Of a stretch of DNA of 50,186 nt, positions 33,054-43,373 are shown piece by piece. Made by a program: the position numbers and the translations under genes. Location: the NCBI GenBank assembly GCA_016719645.1, contig JADJYS010000022.1, positions 1 to 50,186 on the forward strand. Reading direction: 5' to 3'. This stretch comes from a bacterium. Lineage in GTDB: Bacteria; Krumholzibacteriota; Krumholzibacteriia; LZORAL124-64-63. Below the pieces are notes generated by a model. That model did not search any database. It was given only the letters and a program-made list of their open reading frames with translations, and was not told the origin of the DNA. Position 1 is the first letter of the stretch, and each line of letters starts with the position of its first letter.

Positions 33054-34078
33054 CGCACACCCCGGAACTGATGGAGGAAGCGCAGGTCGTTCTCGTAGAG
33101 CAGGCGGATGTCGTCGATGCCGTAGCGCAGCATGGCGATGCGGTCGATCCCCAGCCCGAAGGCGAAGCCCGTGTACGCGTCGCGCTCGTAGCCGGCGGCG
33201 GCGAACACGTTGGGGTGCACCATGCCGGCGCCCATGATCTCGATCCAGCCCGTGCGGCCGCAGACGCCGCAGCCCTGGCCGCCGCAGGCGAAGCAGCGCA
33301 TGTCCACCTCCACCGAAGGCTCGGTGAAGGGGAAGAAGTGCGGCCGGAAGCGGATGGTGCAGTCGGCGCCGTAGAGCAGGCGCAGGAACTCGCGCACGGT
33401 GGTCTTGAGGTCGGCCAGCGTGACGTCCTTGTCCACGCAGAGGCCCTCGATCTGGAAGAACTCGGCGGCGTGCGAGGCGTCCGCGGCCTCGTTGCGGTAC
33501 ACGCGCCCCGGGGCGACGATGGCCAGCGGCGGGCGGTGCTGTTCCATGTAGCGCACCTGCACCGGCGAGGTCTGCGTGCGCAGCAGCAGCTTGTCGTCGA
33601 TGTAGAAGGTGTCCTGGCTGTCGCGGGCCGGGTGGTCGTCCGGGAAGTTCAGGGCCGTGAAGTTGTACCAGTCGAGCTCGACGTCCGGGCCGTCGGCCAC
33701 GCTGAAGCCCATGCCGTGGAAGATGTCGCAGACCTCGCGCACGATCGCCGGCAGGGGGTGCAGCGAGCCCGCGGGGGCGGGCGGCGTGCCGGGCAGGCTC
33801 AGGTCCGCGCCGGCCCCGGCGGCCGTGTCCCCGGCCGACCGCAGGCCCTCGGTCTTGAGCTCCAGAGCCGCCTCGAGCTCCTGCTTCAGCTCGTTGAGGG
33901 CGGCGCCCGCGGCGGGGCGCTCGGCGTCGGGCAGCTCGCGCAAGCCGCGCAGCAGCGCGGTCAGCGACCCCTTGCGCCCGAACAGCGCGACCCGCACCTG
34001 CTCGATGGCCTGCTCCGAGTCCGCGTCCCCGATCAGGGCGCGGCCCTCGGCGCGCAGGCGCTCCAGCGTCTCCTGCAT
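33050..34078 (-). CDS. pheS: Phenylalanyl-tRNA synthetase alpha subunit
   Basis: The 342-residue class II synthetase subunit has the N-terminal coiled coil, HPLPAIVREVCDIFHGMGF, motif 2 LLRTQTSPVQVRYMEQHRPP, FRPHFFPFTEPSVEVDM and motif 3 GFAFGLGIDRIAMLRYGI. It contains the Phe-adenylation active site. ATG 34078 lies 22 bases after rplT, and the gene overlaps pheT by four bases. Confidence 0.97.
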   Translation of the reverse strand: MQETLERLRAEGRALIGDADSEQAIEQVRVALFGRKGSLTALLRGLRELPDAERPAAGAALNELKQELEAALELKTEGLRSAGDTAAGAGADLSLPGTPPAPAGSLHPLPAIVREVCDIFHGMGFSVADGPDVELDWYNFTALNFPDDHPARDSQDTFYIDDKLLLRTQTSPVQVRYMEQHRPPLAIVAPGRVYRNEAADASHAAEFFQIEGLCVDKDVTLADLKTTVREFLRLLYGADCTIRFRPHFFPFTEPSVEVDMRCFACGGQGCGVCGRTGWIEIMGAGMVHPNVFAAAGYERDAYTGFAFGLGIDRIAMLRYGIDDIRLLYENDLRFLHQFRGVR

Positions 34079-34100
34079 GGTACCTCCTCGTCGTGCGCGT

Positions 34101-34454
34101 CTACAGCGCGGCGCGTGCCGCTTCGGCCAGCTTGGCGAAGCTGGCCATGTCGCGGACGGCGAGGTCGGCCAGCTGCTTGCGGTCGATCTCGATGCTGGCC
34201 TTCTTGAGGCCGTTGATGAGGTGGCTGTAGCTGAGCCCGTGGATGCGGGCCGCCGCGTTGATGCGGATGATCCAGAGGCGCCGGAAGTCCCGCTTGCGCC
34301 GCTTGCGGTCGCGGTACTCGGACACGAGCCCGCGCTCGACCTGCTGGCGGGCCATGCGGAACTGGTTGCCGCGGCCGGCCACGTTCCCGCTGGCCTGCTT
34401 CATCACCTTGTTGCGCTTCGCGCGCGCCGCGGGGTTGTTCGTCGCTCTCGACAT
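34101..34454 (-). CDS. rplT: 50S ribosomal protein L20
   Basis: The 117-residue basic protein contains FRMARQQVERGLVSEYRDRK, RKRDFRRLWIIRINAAAR and LSYSHLINGLKKASIEIDRK, the L20 signature. L20 is needed early in 50S assembly and represses its operon in some bacteria. It follows rpmI by 60 bases in the conserved infC-rpmI-rplT order. Confidence 0.97.
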   Translation of the reverse strand: MSRATNNPAARAKRNKVMKQASGNVAGRGNQFRMARQQVERGLVSEYRDRKRRKRDFRRLWIIRINAAARIHGLSYSHLINGLKKASIEIDRKQLADLAVRDMASFAKLAEAARAAL

Positions 34455-34514
34455 GTCTCTATCTCCTGATCGGGTTGTGGAATCCTGTCCGTCGCCGCCG
34501 GGGCGGCGCCGCGG

Positions 34515-34718
34515 CTACTTGCCGGCCAGCATCCGGTCGACGCGGCCCAGGTCGGCCTGGTCGAGCATCGCCGACTTGCGCAGGTTGCGCTTGCGCTTCG
34601 GGCTCTTGGCCGTGAACAGGTGGCCGGCATAGGCGTGACCGCGCTTGATGCCGCCGGAGCCGGTGCGCTTGAAGCGCTTCGCGGCGGACCGGTTGGTCTT
34701 CATCTTCGGACCCTTCAT
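34515..34718 (-). CDS. rpmI: 50S ribosomal protein L35
   Basis: The 67-residue protein includes MKTNRSAAKRFKRTGSGGIK and GHLFTAKSPKRKRNLRK, diagnostic of L35. ATG 34718 (four residues before the usual MKTN) is used because AGGTGA lies 7 bases upstream. It sits between infC and rplT. Confidence 0.96.
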   Translation of the reverse strand: MKGPKMKTNRSAAKRFKRTGSGGIKRGHAYAGHLFTAKSPKRKRNLRKSAMLDQADLGRVDRMLAGK

Positions 34719-34800
34719 GATGTCTCACCTTTCGGACGCGGCGCGTGACCATGACCGGAGCGGCTGCGCCTCGCCGCCCCCGTCGCTGCATTGTCGATCC

Positions 34801-35322
<522 letters not shown>

Positions 35323-35403
35323 CGCCCAACCTCCTGATAAGACCGCGCGGCGACGGGCCACGCAAAAATGGCGGACATGACGGTCCGCCGCGATGTGCGC
35401 ACA

Positions 35404-35435
35404 ACCGTTCCCGCCGCGAGGGCGGGCGAAACGGT
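35404..35435 (-). promoter_or_regulatory. Hairpin in the infC leader
   Basis: In the 176-base gap between thrS and infC, ACCGTT/AACGGT (35404-35409, 35430-35435) enclose an inner CCCGCC/GGCGGG stem with loop GCGAG. It lies about 80 bases upstream of the infC start and may be a leader or processing element. No defined riboswitch is recognised. Confidence 0.35.
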
Positions 35436-35498
35436 GAGAGGACCGGCCTCTGCTTGGCTCGAGATGTGGCGGCCGGTGGTCCGGCCGCAGGGTCCAAT

Positions 35499-37418
35499 CT
35501 ACTGCTTGCGGGCGATCTCGTCAAGCCTGGCGGCGGCGAAGGCCCCCACTTCCTGGACCCCCTGGTCCCCCCCGTGGCGGGTGCGGACGGCCACCGACCC
35601 GGCCGCCTGCTCCTTGCCCCCCACCACCAGCATGTAGGGCACGCGCATGGTCTCGGCGTCGCGGATCTTGTGGCCGATCTTCTCCTCCCGGACGTCGGCC
35701 TGGGCCCGCAGGCCGGCGGCGGTCAGCCGGGCGGCGACCTCCCCGGCGTAGGCGTGCTGGTCGCGGCTGACGGACAGGATCCGGCACTGCTCCGGGGCCA
35801 GCCAGAGGGGGAAGTCCCCCGCGAAGTGCTCGGTCAGGATGCCGATGAAGCGCTCCAGGGAGCCCATGATCGCCCGGTGCACCATGTAGACGAACTTCTC
35901 CTGCCCGTCCTGGTCGACGTAGGTCACGTCGAAGCGGCGCGGCAGGTTGAAGTCGAACTGGACGGTCGTGGCCTGCCACTTGCGGCCCAGGGCGTCGATC
36001 AGCTTGATGTCGATCTTGGGGCCGTAGAAGACCGCCTCGCCCTCCTCGCGGGTGTAGGCGAAGGCGTGGGCGTCGATGGCGCGCACCAGCGCGCGCTCCG
36101 CCATCTCCCACTCCTCGTCCGTGCCGGCGTACTTGTCCTTGTTCTGCGGGTCGCGGACCGACAGCTCGACCTTGAACTCCTTGAAGCCGAAGGCGCCGAG
36201 GATCTCGCGGGTCAGCACCAGGACGTTGTTCACCTCGTGCTCGAGCTGGTCGGGGGTGCAGAAGATGTGGGCGTCGTCCTGGGTGAAGCCGCGCACGCGC
36301 ATCAGGCCGTGCAGGGTCCCCTTCAGCTCGGCGCGGTAGACGGTGCCCAGCTCGGCGTAGCGCACCGGCAGGTTGCGGTAGCTGCGCTTCTTGCGCTTGT
36401 AGATCAGGATGTGGCCGGGGCAGTTCATCGGCTTGACGACGTGCGGGCGGCCGTCCTGCTCGAAGACGTACATGTTCTCGCGGTAGAACTGCATGTGGCC
36501 CGAGGTGTCCCAGAGGTCGGCCTGGGAGATGTGCGGGGTCGTCACCGTGACGTAGCCGTCGCGGCGGTGGACCTGCTTCCAGTAGGAGATGATCTCGTCG
36601 CGCAGGATGTCGCCGCGCGGGAACCAGAAGGAGAGGCCGGGGCCCGCCTCGTCCATGATGCCGTAGAGGTCCAGCTCGCGGCCCAGCCGGCGGTGGTCCC
36701 GGCGGCGGGCCTCCTCGAGCATCTGCAGGTGGGCGTCGAGGTCCTTCTTCTTGAAGAAGGCCGTGCCGTAGATGCGCTGCAGCTGGCGGTTGGCGCTGTC
36801 GCCGCGCCAGTAGGCGCCGGCCATGTTCAGCAGCTTGACCGCCTTGAGCTCCGAGGTGTCCGGCACGTGCGGGCCCTCGCAGAGGTCCGTGAAGCCGCCC
36901 ATGGCGTAGGCCGACAGCTTGACGTCGCCCAGGCTCTCGATCTGCTCCAGCTTGTAGGGCTGGGCCGAGAACAGCGCGCGCGCCTCGCCCGCCTCGATCT
37001 CGCGGCGCAGCACCGGCACCCTGGTCGCGGCGAGCTCGACCATGCGCGCCTCGATGCGGGCGAGGTCCTCGTCGGTGAAGGGCTGCTCGCGGTCGAAGTC
37101 GTAGTAGAAGCCGTTCTCCACCGGGGGGCCGAAGGCGAACTTCGTCTCCGGGAAGAGGTCCTGCACGGCCCAGGCCAGCAGGTGGGCGGCCGAGTGGCGC
37201 AGGGCGTCGAGGCCCTCGGCCGAGTCGCGGGTGATGACGGCGAGGGAGCCGTCCCCCGGCACCGCGTCCTCGAGCGCGTAGTGGCGCCCGGCGTGGGTGA
37301 CGGCCAGCGCGTTGCGCAGCAGGCCCGCGCCGATCCCTCCCACCACGTCGCGGAACGAGGCGCCGGCCTCGGCGCGCTGGACGGAACCGTCGGGCAGGGT
37401 CAGGGAGAACTGGGCCAT
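35499..37418 (-). CDS. thrS: Threonyl-tRNA synthetase
   Basis: The 639-residue class II synthetase is full length. It has a TGS domain (about 1-60), an editing domain (HSAAHLLAWAVQDLFP; GPPVENGFYYDFDREQPF), the catalytic core (KPMNCPGHILIYKRKKRSYR with the zinc-binding Cys; VRGFTQDDAHIFC) and a C-terminal anticodon-binding domain. ATG 37418 has AGGAG 7 bases upstream. It leads the conserved thrS-infC-rpmI-rplT order. A strong terminator hairpin lies between its start and the upstream tRNA-Val. Confidence 0.97.
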   Translation of the reverse strand: MAQFSLTLPDGSVQRAEAGASFRDVVGGIGAGLLRNALAVTHAGRHYALEDAVPGDGSLAVITRDSAEGLDALRHSAAHLLAWAVQDLFPETKFAFGPPVENGFYYDFDREQPFTDEDLARIEARMVELAATRVPVLRREIEAGEARALFSAQPYKLEQIESLGDVKLSAYAMGGFTDLCEGPHVPDTSELKAVKLLNMAGAYWRGDSANRQLQRIYGTAFFKKKDLDAHLQMLEEARRRDHRRLGRELDLYGIMDEAGPGLSFWFPRGDILRDEIISYWKQVHRRDGYVTVTTPHISQADLWDTSGHMQFYRENMYVFEQDGRPHVVKPMNCPGHILIYKRKKRSYRNLPVRYAELGTVYRAELKGTLHGLMRVRGFTQDDAHIFCTPDQLEHEVNNVLVLTREILGAFGFKEFKVELSVRDPQNKDKYAGTDEEWEMAERALVRAIDAHAFAYTREEGEAVFYGPKIDIKLIDALGRKWQATTVQFDFNLPRRFDVTYVDQDGQEKFVYMVHRAIMGSLERFIGILTEHFAGDFPLWLAPEQCRILSVSRDQHAYAGEVAARLTAAGLRAQADVREEKIGHKIRDAETMRVPYMLVVGGKEQAAGSVAVRTRHGGDQGVQEVGAFAAARLDEIARKQ

Positions 37419-37475
37419 GGCTGCGCTCCTGGGTCGGCGCCGCCGCGGCGGCGCGGAAAAAATTCCTGGGTACTT

Positions 37476-37509
37476 AAAAAGATGAGGTGATCCCGGGGGC
37501 CACCTCATC
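37476..37509 (-). terminator. Intrinsic terminator/attenuator between tRNA-Val and thrS
   Basis: On the minus strand, a perfect 9-bp stem (GATGAGGTG/CACCTCATC; 37509-37501 with 37489-37481) is followed by TTTTT (37480-37476). It ends the tRNA-Val transcript, or could attenuate read-through into thrS, whose start is 58 bases further on. Confidence 0.75.
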
Positions 37510-37522
37510 CTTGACAGCTGAA

Positions 37523-37599
37523 TGGTGGGCGATACTGGATTCGAACCAGTGACCCCTTGCGTGTCGAGCAAGTACTCTAGCCAACTGAGCTAATCGCCC
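37523..37599 (-). tRNA. tRNA-Val (GAC), with C at position 33
   Basis: Acceptor GGGCGAT (37599-37593) pairs with ATCGCCC (37533-37527). D arm GCTCAGTTGGCTAGAGT. The anticodon stem CTTGC/GCAAG encloses loop TCGACAC, giving anticodon GAC. T arm ACTGGTTCGAATCCAGT. CCA encoded. The base 5' of the anticodon (37566) is C rather than the near-universal U33. Confidence 0.88.
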
Positions 37600-37631
37600 A
37601 CTGTCCGGCAGGGCAAGCCTGCGCGTCGCCG

Positions 37632-37660
37632 AAACTAGGCCCCCACGGCGGACCTGTCAA
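37632..37660 (-). promoter_or_regulatory. Promoter of tRNA-Val (and possibly thrS operon)
   Basis: Minus-strand TTGACA (37655-37660, perfect) and TAGTTT (37632-37637) are 17 bases apart. The -10 box is 33 bases from the tRNA 5' end. Confidence 0.55.
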
Positions 37661-37665
37661 CCCTT

Positions 37666-38523
37666 TCAGGACAAATAGTCGACCAGGCGGCCGCCGGCCA
37701 CGGCCTGCCGGATCTTGCCGAGGGCCTGGTTGCGGATCTGCCGCACCCGCTCCCGGCTGAGGTCGATGTCCTGACCGATGACCTCCAGGGACTGGGGCTC
37801 GTCCTCCCCGATCCCGTAGTAGCGCACGATGATGCTGCGCTCCCGCGGCGAGAGCAGCCCCAGGGCGGCCTCCATCTCCTTGAGCATCTCGCCCTCGACG
37901 AAGTGGGACTCCGGCGACAGGGCGTCCGGGTCGGTGAGCGTGTCGGCGAGGGTCACGCCCTCCTCCTCGTAGACGCTCTCGTCGAGGCTGGCCAGCGGGC
38001 GGCTGGCGTTGCGGATCTGGTTCATCTTGCGCGTCGTGAGGCCGAGCTCGGTGGCGATCTCCTCCTCGTCGGCCTTGCGGTGGTGCTTCTGCTCCAGGCG
38101 CTGGGCCGCCTTCTTCATGCGCTGGGCCTGCTGGGTGCGGTTGATGGGCAGGCGCACGGTGTTGGTCTGCTCCGCGATGGCCTTCTGGATGGCCTGGCGG
38201 ATCCACCACACGGCGTAGCTGATGAACCGGAAGTCGCGGCGCTCGTCGAAGCGCTTCGCGGCCGTGATCAGGCCGATGTTGCCCTCGGCGATCAGGTCCA
38301 TGTAGCTGAGGCCCTGGTTGAGGAACTTCTTGGCCACGCTCACCACGAAGCGCAGGTTGGCGTTGACCAGGTGGTCGAGCGCCTCCTTGCTGCCGGCGCG
38401 GATCCGGCGGGCCAGTTCGAACTCCTCTTCCTTGGTCAGCAGCTTGTATTGGCCGATCGTCTGCAGGTAGTGCTGCAGACTGGAGTCTTCGCGACGGTCA
38501 CTGCTCAGTTCGATCTCGTACAC
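37666..38523 (-). CDS. rpoD: Primary-type sigma-70 factor lacking region 1.1
   Basis: The 285-residue protein starts almost at region 1.2 (LQHYLQTIGQYKLLTKEEEF). It has region 2 (VNANLRFVVSVAKKF; GNIGLITAAKRFDERRDFRF, split over 2.2-2.3; YAVWWIRQAI), region 3 and region 4 (LGLLSPRERSIIVRYYGIGE; LSRERVRQIRNQALGKIR). It lacks region 1.1 and the non-conserved insert. That is the size of Bacteroidetes-type primary sigma factors or RpoS/group 2 factors. The start is GTG 38523 with AGGAGG 6 bases upstream. A near-consensus promoter lies about 140 bases upstream. Confidence 0.88.
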   Translation of the reverse strand: MYEIELSSDRREDSSLQHYLQTIGQYKLLTKEEEFELARRIRAGSKEALDHLVNANLRFVVSVAKKFLNQGLSYMDLIAEGNIGLITAAKRFDERRDFRFISYAVWWIRQAIQKAIAEQTNTVRLPINRTQQAQRMKKAAQRLEQKHHRKADEEEIATELGLTTRKMNQIRNASRPLASLDESVYEEEGVTLADTLTDPDALSPESHFVEGEMLKEMEAALGLLSPRERSIIVRYYGIGEDEPQSLEVIGQDIDLSRERVRQIRNQALGKIRQAVAGGRLVDYLS

Positions 38524-38663
38524 GTTCGTCCTCCTCGCTCCGCCCGCCCTGCCGGCTTCCCGGCCCGCTGCCGCCGATCGTGTGGACTTCTGAACGCTCC
38601 GTGCGGGCTCAGGTTCCCGCTTTCGTGACTCTGAATCTTGTATTCATTATCACGACCGCAAGA

Positions 38664-38692
38664 ATTCTAGGGTACCGCCCACCGGGTGTCAA
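38664..38692 (-). promoter_or_regulatory. Near-consensus promoter upstream of the sigma factor gene
   Basis: Minus-strand TTGACA (38687-38692) and TAGAAT (38664-38669) are exactly 17 bases apart, 11 of 12 positions matching consensus. It lies in the 262-base AT-richer gap between dnaK and the sigma gene. Confidence 0.7.
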
Positions 38693-38733
38693 GATTAATC
38701 TTCCCTTTTTACTCCAGTTTACCGCCGACATGA

Positions 38734-38762
38734 GACTGGGCCGGCTATCCACCGGCCCAGTC
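38734..38762 (-). terminator. Hairpin downstream of dnaK
   Basis: A perfect 11-bp stem (GACTGGGCCGG/CCGGCCCAGTC, 7-base loop) begins 24 bases after the dnaK stop. The following bases are not T-rich, so termination would be atypical. Confidence 0.5.
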
Positions 38763-38785
38763 ATCATTTACGGGCAGCGGCGGGG

Positions 38786-40705
<1,920 letters not shown>

Positions 40706-40729
40706 GATCGCCTTCCTTCCGGAGCGTGA

Positions 40730-40758
40730 ATTGTGGCTAACCGGATGGTGCGTATCAA
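40730..40758 (-). promoter_or_regulatory. Promoter of dnaK
   Basis: Minus-strand TTGATA (40753-40758) and CACAAT (40730-40735) are 17 bases apart, with the -10 box 24 bases upstream of the dnaK ATG and a GGAAGG ribosome site between. An AT-rich stretch with TATAAT further upstream could be a second promoter or an UP-like element. Confidence 0.5.
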
Positions 40759-40847
40759 GGCGCGTGCCACGATCCGCGAATCGACGGCGCTGTATCTTAT
40801 TGAATTATAATATGATATGAGATCAGCGCGAAGGCGCCCGGATGCGC

Positions 40848-40886
40848 CTGACATCGGCGACTGTCATGTTGGCGTGACGATGTCAG
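40848..40886. repeat. Inverted repeat at the 3' end of the glycosyltransferase gene
   Basis: CTGACATCG (40848-40856) and CGATGTCAG (40878-40886) are perfect 9-bp arms around 21 bases. It covers the stop of the minus-strand glycosyltransferase and lies 140-180 bases upstream of dnaK, so it may be a terminator or an operator. No T-run is seen. Confidence 0.4.
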
Positions 40887-41848
40887 CTTTCACCGGGCGC
40901 CGGGTGATCTGACACCGGATCTGTCAGTCCCAGACAGTACGTTGTCAGCACCAGCAGGTCCAGGCAGCGGGCGTAGAGGGGGAAGGCCCGGGGACGGTGG
41001 CCGGGGCCGCAGGGCCAGTGGCCCGCGAGGAAGCGCAGCTTCCAGGCGAGCAGCCGGGCCGGCAGGCGCAGGCCGCGCCGGCGCGGGCGCCCGCCGGAAT
41101 CCGCGAACAGCACCGCCAGGCGCATCTCGCGCAGGCGGTGCGGGTGGCGGCGGGCCAGCTGCTGCAGCGGGCCGTGGCCGCACTCCCGCTTCTTGGCCAG
41201 CCACTGGTCGAGGGTGTGGTGGTGGACGTGCTCGGGGACCGGCGCGCGCAGCGGCCGGAAGCGGACGCCGGCGTCCTCGAGGCGGAACCCGAGGTCCATG
41301 TCCTCGAACCCGTAGGCGCGGTAGGCCTCGTCGAAGCCGCCGACCGCCAGCAGGGCGGCCCGCGGCACGGCCGTGTTCTGGGTGACGAGGAAGCGCGCGG
41401 GCGCCTCGTCGCCGGGGACCTTGGCGACGCCGCGGGTGTCGAGGTACCGGAAGTGCGGGGCGTCGATCAGCTCGGGCGCGGTGCGCACCAGCCCGATGGT
41501 CCCATCTCCGGGGTGGCGCGCCAGCAGGGCGAGGTGCGCCGCCAGCAGGTCCGGGGGCGCGACGATGTCGTCGTCCAGGAAGAGCACCGCCTCGCCGGTC
41601 GCGGCGCGCGCGCCGAGGTTGCGGGCGGCGGCCCGGCCCACGTTGCGCCCCGGCGAGACGACGGTCAGGCGCTCGCCCCACGTCGCGCGGGCGGCCGCCA
41701 GCCAGGCCGCGGTGCCGTCGCGGGCGTCGTCGTCGACCACCACGAGGTCCCAGTCCGGCGCGGGCGCGGTCTGGGCGGCCAGGGCCGCCAGCGTCCGCTG
41801 CAGCAGCGGCAGCTTGTCGCGGGTGGGGATGACGACGGTCAGCTTCAC
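40883..41848 (-). CDS. Glycosyltransferase family 2
   Basis: The 321-residue protein starts VKLTVVIPTRDKLPLLQRTL with the GT-A signature, DLVVVDDDARDGTA, the metal-binding AVLFLDDDIVAPP and a late GFDEAYRAYGFEDMDLGFRL acceptor region. A helical, basic C terminus (LRREMRLAVLF-like) may touch the membrane; no clear transmembrane helix is present. GTG 41848 overlaps the stop of the preceding GT4 gene (GTGA). The donor is unknown; the pair probably builds one surface glycan. Confidence 0.9.
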   Translation of the reverse strand: MKLTVVIPTRDKLPLLQRTLAALAAQTAPAPDWDLVVVDDDARDGTAAWLAAARATWGERLTVVSPGRNVGRAAARNLGARAATGEAVLFLDDDIVAPPDLLAAHLALLARHPGDGTIGLVRTAPELIDAPHFRYLDTRGVAKVPGDEAPARFLVTQNTAVPRAALLAVGGFDEAYRAYGFEDMDLGFRLEDAGVRFRPLRAPVPEHVHHHTLDQWLAKKRECGHGPLQQLARRHPHRLREMRLAVLFADSGGRPRRRGLRLPARLLAWKLRFLAGHWPCGPGHRPRAFPLYARCLDLLVLTTYCLGLTDPVSDHPAPGES

Positions 41849-42990
41849 GGCCGGGCCGCCGCGTCGCGCAGCGCCGGCAGCCCGACCTCGCGGGGCCAGG
41901 CGTCGCGCCCGTGCACCAGCGAGAGCACGATATTTTCGACGTGGGCCATGTTCTGGGCGAAGCCGGCCTCGCGCCGGGCCAGCTCCAGGGCCGCGGCGCC
42001 GCAGCGTCGGCCCAGCTCCGGCTCGGAGGCCAGGCGCAGCAGGGCCGCCGCCAGCGCGTCGGCGTCGCGCGGCGGGACCACCAGGCCGGTCTCCCCGTCG
42101 CGGATCCACTCCGTGGAGGACGGCAGGCTCGAGACCACGATGGCCCAGCCGCAGCTCATGGCCTCCAGCAGGCTGACCGCCGTGGCGTCGACCGACGGCA
42201 CCGAGACGAAGGCGTCGCAGGCGTTCAGGGCCGTGGCGAACTCCGCGTGGGGGATGCGCCCCAGGAAGCGCGTGACGCCGCCGATGCCCGCGCGCTCGGC
42301 CCGCTCCCAGAACGGGGCCGGGTCGCCCTCGTAGCCGGAGAACAGGAAGCGGGCCCGCGGCTCGCGCTTCATCACGGCGGCCGCGGCCGCGATCACCACG
42401 TCGATGTTGTAGTAGGGCTGCGTGAAGGAGCGCGGCGAGAAGACCAGGAAGTCGCCGTCGGCGAAGCCCTGTGAGCGCCGCCACTCCCCCGCCGCCTGGG
42501 GCCGGAAGCGCTCGAAGTCCACGCCCCACAGCACCCGGAAGGCGCGGTCCGGGCGCGCGCCGAGCCGCACGGCGGCGTCCAGGATGTCGCGGGAGTCGCC
42601 GGTCAGGGCGTCGCAGGAGCGCAGGGCGGCGGACGCCAGCCAGCGCTTCAGGGCCGACTCGTGCGGCGTCACGTAGACGTCGTCCCCCCAGACGGTCAGC
42701 AGGTTGGGGTGGCAGCCGCTGAAGTGGCCCCAGTAGCCGTAGCCGGTCAAAAAATGCGTGTTCAGCAGGTCGGGACGCAGGTCGGCCAGCAGGCGGCGCA
42801 CGACGCGCAGGGAGGCGGCGTAGCGCAGGGGCTTCGGGCCCGCGCCGGCGCGGATGTCGTGGACGGTGACGCCGGGCACCTCCCCCGGCTGGACGGTCAG
42901 CAGGTGGCAGTCGTGGCCGCGTTCGACGAACCAGGTGATCCAGCGCTCGGTGTGGATGTGGCGGCCGATGGAGAGGAAGGCCAGGCGCAA
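41845..42990 (-). CDS. Glycosyltransferase family 4
   Basis: The 381-residue GT-B enzyme begins RLAFLSIGRHIHTERWITWF and has LLTVWGDDVYVTPHESALKR in the N domain. The C domain has the donor-binding region FVSVPSVDATAVSLLEAMSC (the family's E-x7-E area) and ETGLVVPPRDADALA. The start is TTG 42990, with GGGGAG 6 bases upstream; the longer frame upstream runs through the tRNA-Leu gene and is not real. It is translationally coupled to the following GT2 gene. Confidence 0.88.
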   Translation of the reverse strand: MRLAFLSIGRHIHTERWITWFVERGHDCHLLTVQPGEVPGVTVHDIRAGAGPKPLRYAASLRVVRRLLADLRPDLLNTHFLTGYGYWGHFSGCHPNLLTVWGDDVYVTPHESALKRWLASAALRSCDALTGDSRDILDAAVRLGARPDRAFRVLWGVDFERFRPQAAGEWRRSQGFADGDFLVFSPRSFTQPYYNIDVVIAAAAAVMKREPRARFLFSGYEGDPAPFWERAERAGIGGVTRFLGRIPHAEFATALNACDAFVSVPSVDATAVSLLEAMSCGWAIVVSSLPSSTEWIRDGETGLVVPPRDADALAAALLRLASEPELGRRCGAAALELARREAGFAQNMAHVENIVLSLVHGRDAWPREVGLPALRDAAARP

Positions 42991-43012
42991 GTCGATCTCC
43001 CCTGTAAGTAAG

Positions 43013-43100
43013 TGGTGCCGAGGGCCGGGCTCGAACCGGCACGGAGCAACGCTCCGAGGGATTTTAAGTCCCTTGCGTCTACCAATTTCGCCACCCCGGC
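43013..43100 (-). tRNA. tRNA-Leu (TAA)
   Basis: 88 bases with a long variable arm (CGGAGCGTTGCTCCG). Acceptor GCCGGGG/CCTCGGC. The anticodon stem AGGGA/TCCCT encloses loop CTTAAAA, giving anticodon TAA. The CCA is encoded at 43015-43013. Confidence 0.95.
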
Positions 43101-43110
43101 GCCGTCGCGG

Positions 43111-43139
43111 ATCATCAAGCACGGCGCGCCGTCTGTCAA
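43111..43139 (-). promoter_or_regulatory. Promoter of tRNA-Leu
   Basis: Minus-strand TTGACA (43134-43139, perfect) and GATGAT (43111-43116) are 17 bases apart, 11 bases before the tRNA 5' end. Confidence 0.6.
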
Positions 43140-43190
43140 CGGCGCCGCGCCGGCGGTAGTGATCGGCGGAAGGGGGGGCGACTGGACGGG

Positions 43191-43221
43191 AAAAAGAACG
43201 ACCGGCCCGCAGGCCGGTCGT
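43191..43221 (-). terminator. Intrinsic terminator of tRNA-Cys
   Basis: On the minus strand, a 10-bp stem (ACGACCGGCC/GGCCGGTCGT, loop TGCG; 43221-43198) is followed by TTCTTTTT. It begins 7 bases after the tRNA-Cys 3' end. Confidence 0.8.
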
Positions 43222-43227
43222 CGGAGT

Positions 43228-43302
43228 TGGAGGCGGCACCCGGACTTGAACCGGGGAATAACGGTTTTGCAGACCGTTGCCTTACCACTTGGCTATGCCG
43301 CC
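43228..43302 (-). tRNA. tRNA-Cys (GCA)
   Basis: Acceptor GGCGGCA/TGCCGCC with T at the discriminator position, as is usual for tRNA-Cys. The anticodon stem ACGGT/ACCGT encloses loop CTGCAAA, giving anticodon GCA. The CCA is encoded at 43230-43228. Confidence 0.95.
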
Positions 43303-43319
43303 CCGAAAGGCTGTCCCAC

Positions 43320-43348
43320 AGAATGAGGGGTGGACCGCCCCCTGTCAA
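43320..43348 (-). promoter_or_regulatory. Promoter of tRNA-Cys, inside a palindrome
   Basis: Minus-strand TTGACA (43343-43348) and CATTCT (43320-43325) are 17 bases apart. The -35 box forms the loop of a perfect 9-bp inverted repeat (43335-43343 with 43348-43356), which may also end the upstream cytochrome transcript. Confidence 0.5.
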
Positions 43349-43373
43349 GGGGGCGGCCCGTGACTCAGAATCC

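Noticed and set aside
37419..37522. T-box or threonine attenuator before thrS
   Set aside because: No T-box consensus or specifier loop is seen; the hairpin with TTTTT fits a terminator for the upstream tRNA-Val, though read-through control cannot be excluded.
40754..40769. TGGCACG-N4-TTGAT upstream of dnaK, like a sigma-54 promoter
   Set aside because: The essential GC at -12 reads GA, and the same bases are better explained by the TTGATA-N17-CACAAT promoter at 40730-40758.
40706..40882. CIRCE (HrcA) operator expected before dnaK
   Set aside because: No TTAGCACTC-N9-GAGTGCTAA-like repeat is present; the inverted repeat at 40848-40886 has a different sequence and spacing.
43335..43356. Perfect inverted repeat as terminator of the cytochrome operon
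   Set aside because: Its loop is a perfect TTGACA with a 17-base spacer to a -10 box before tRNA-Cys, and no T-run follows; promoter is the better primary call, with termination as a possible second role.
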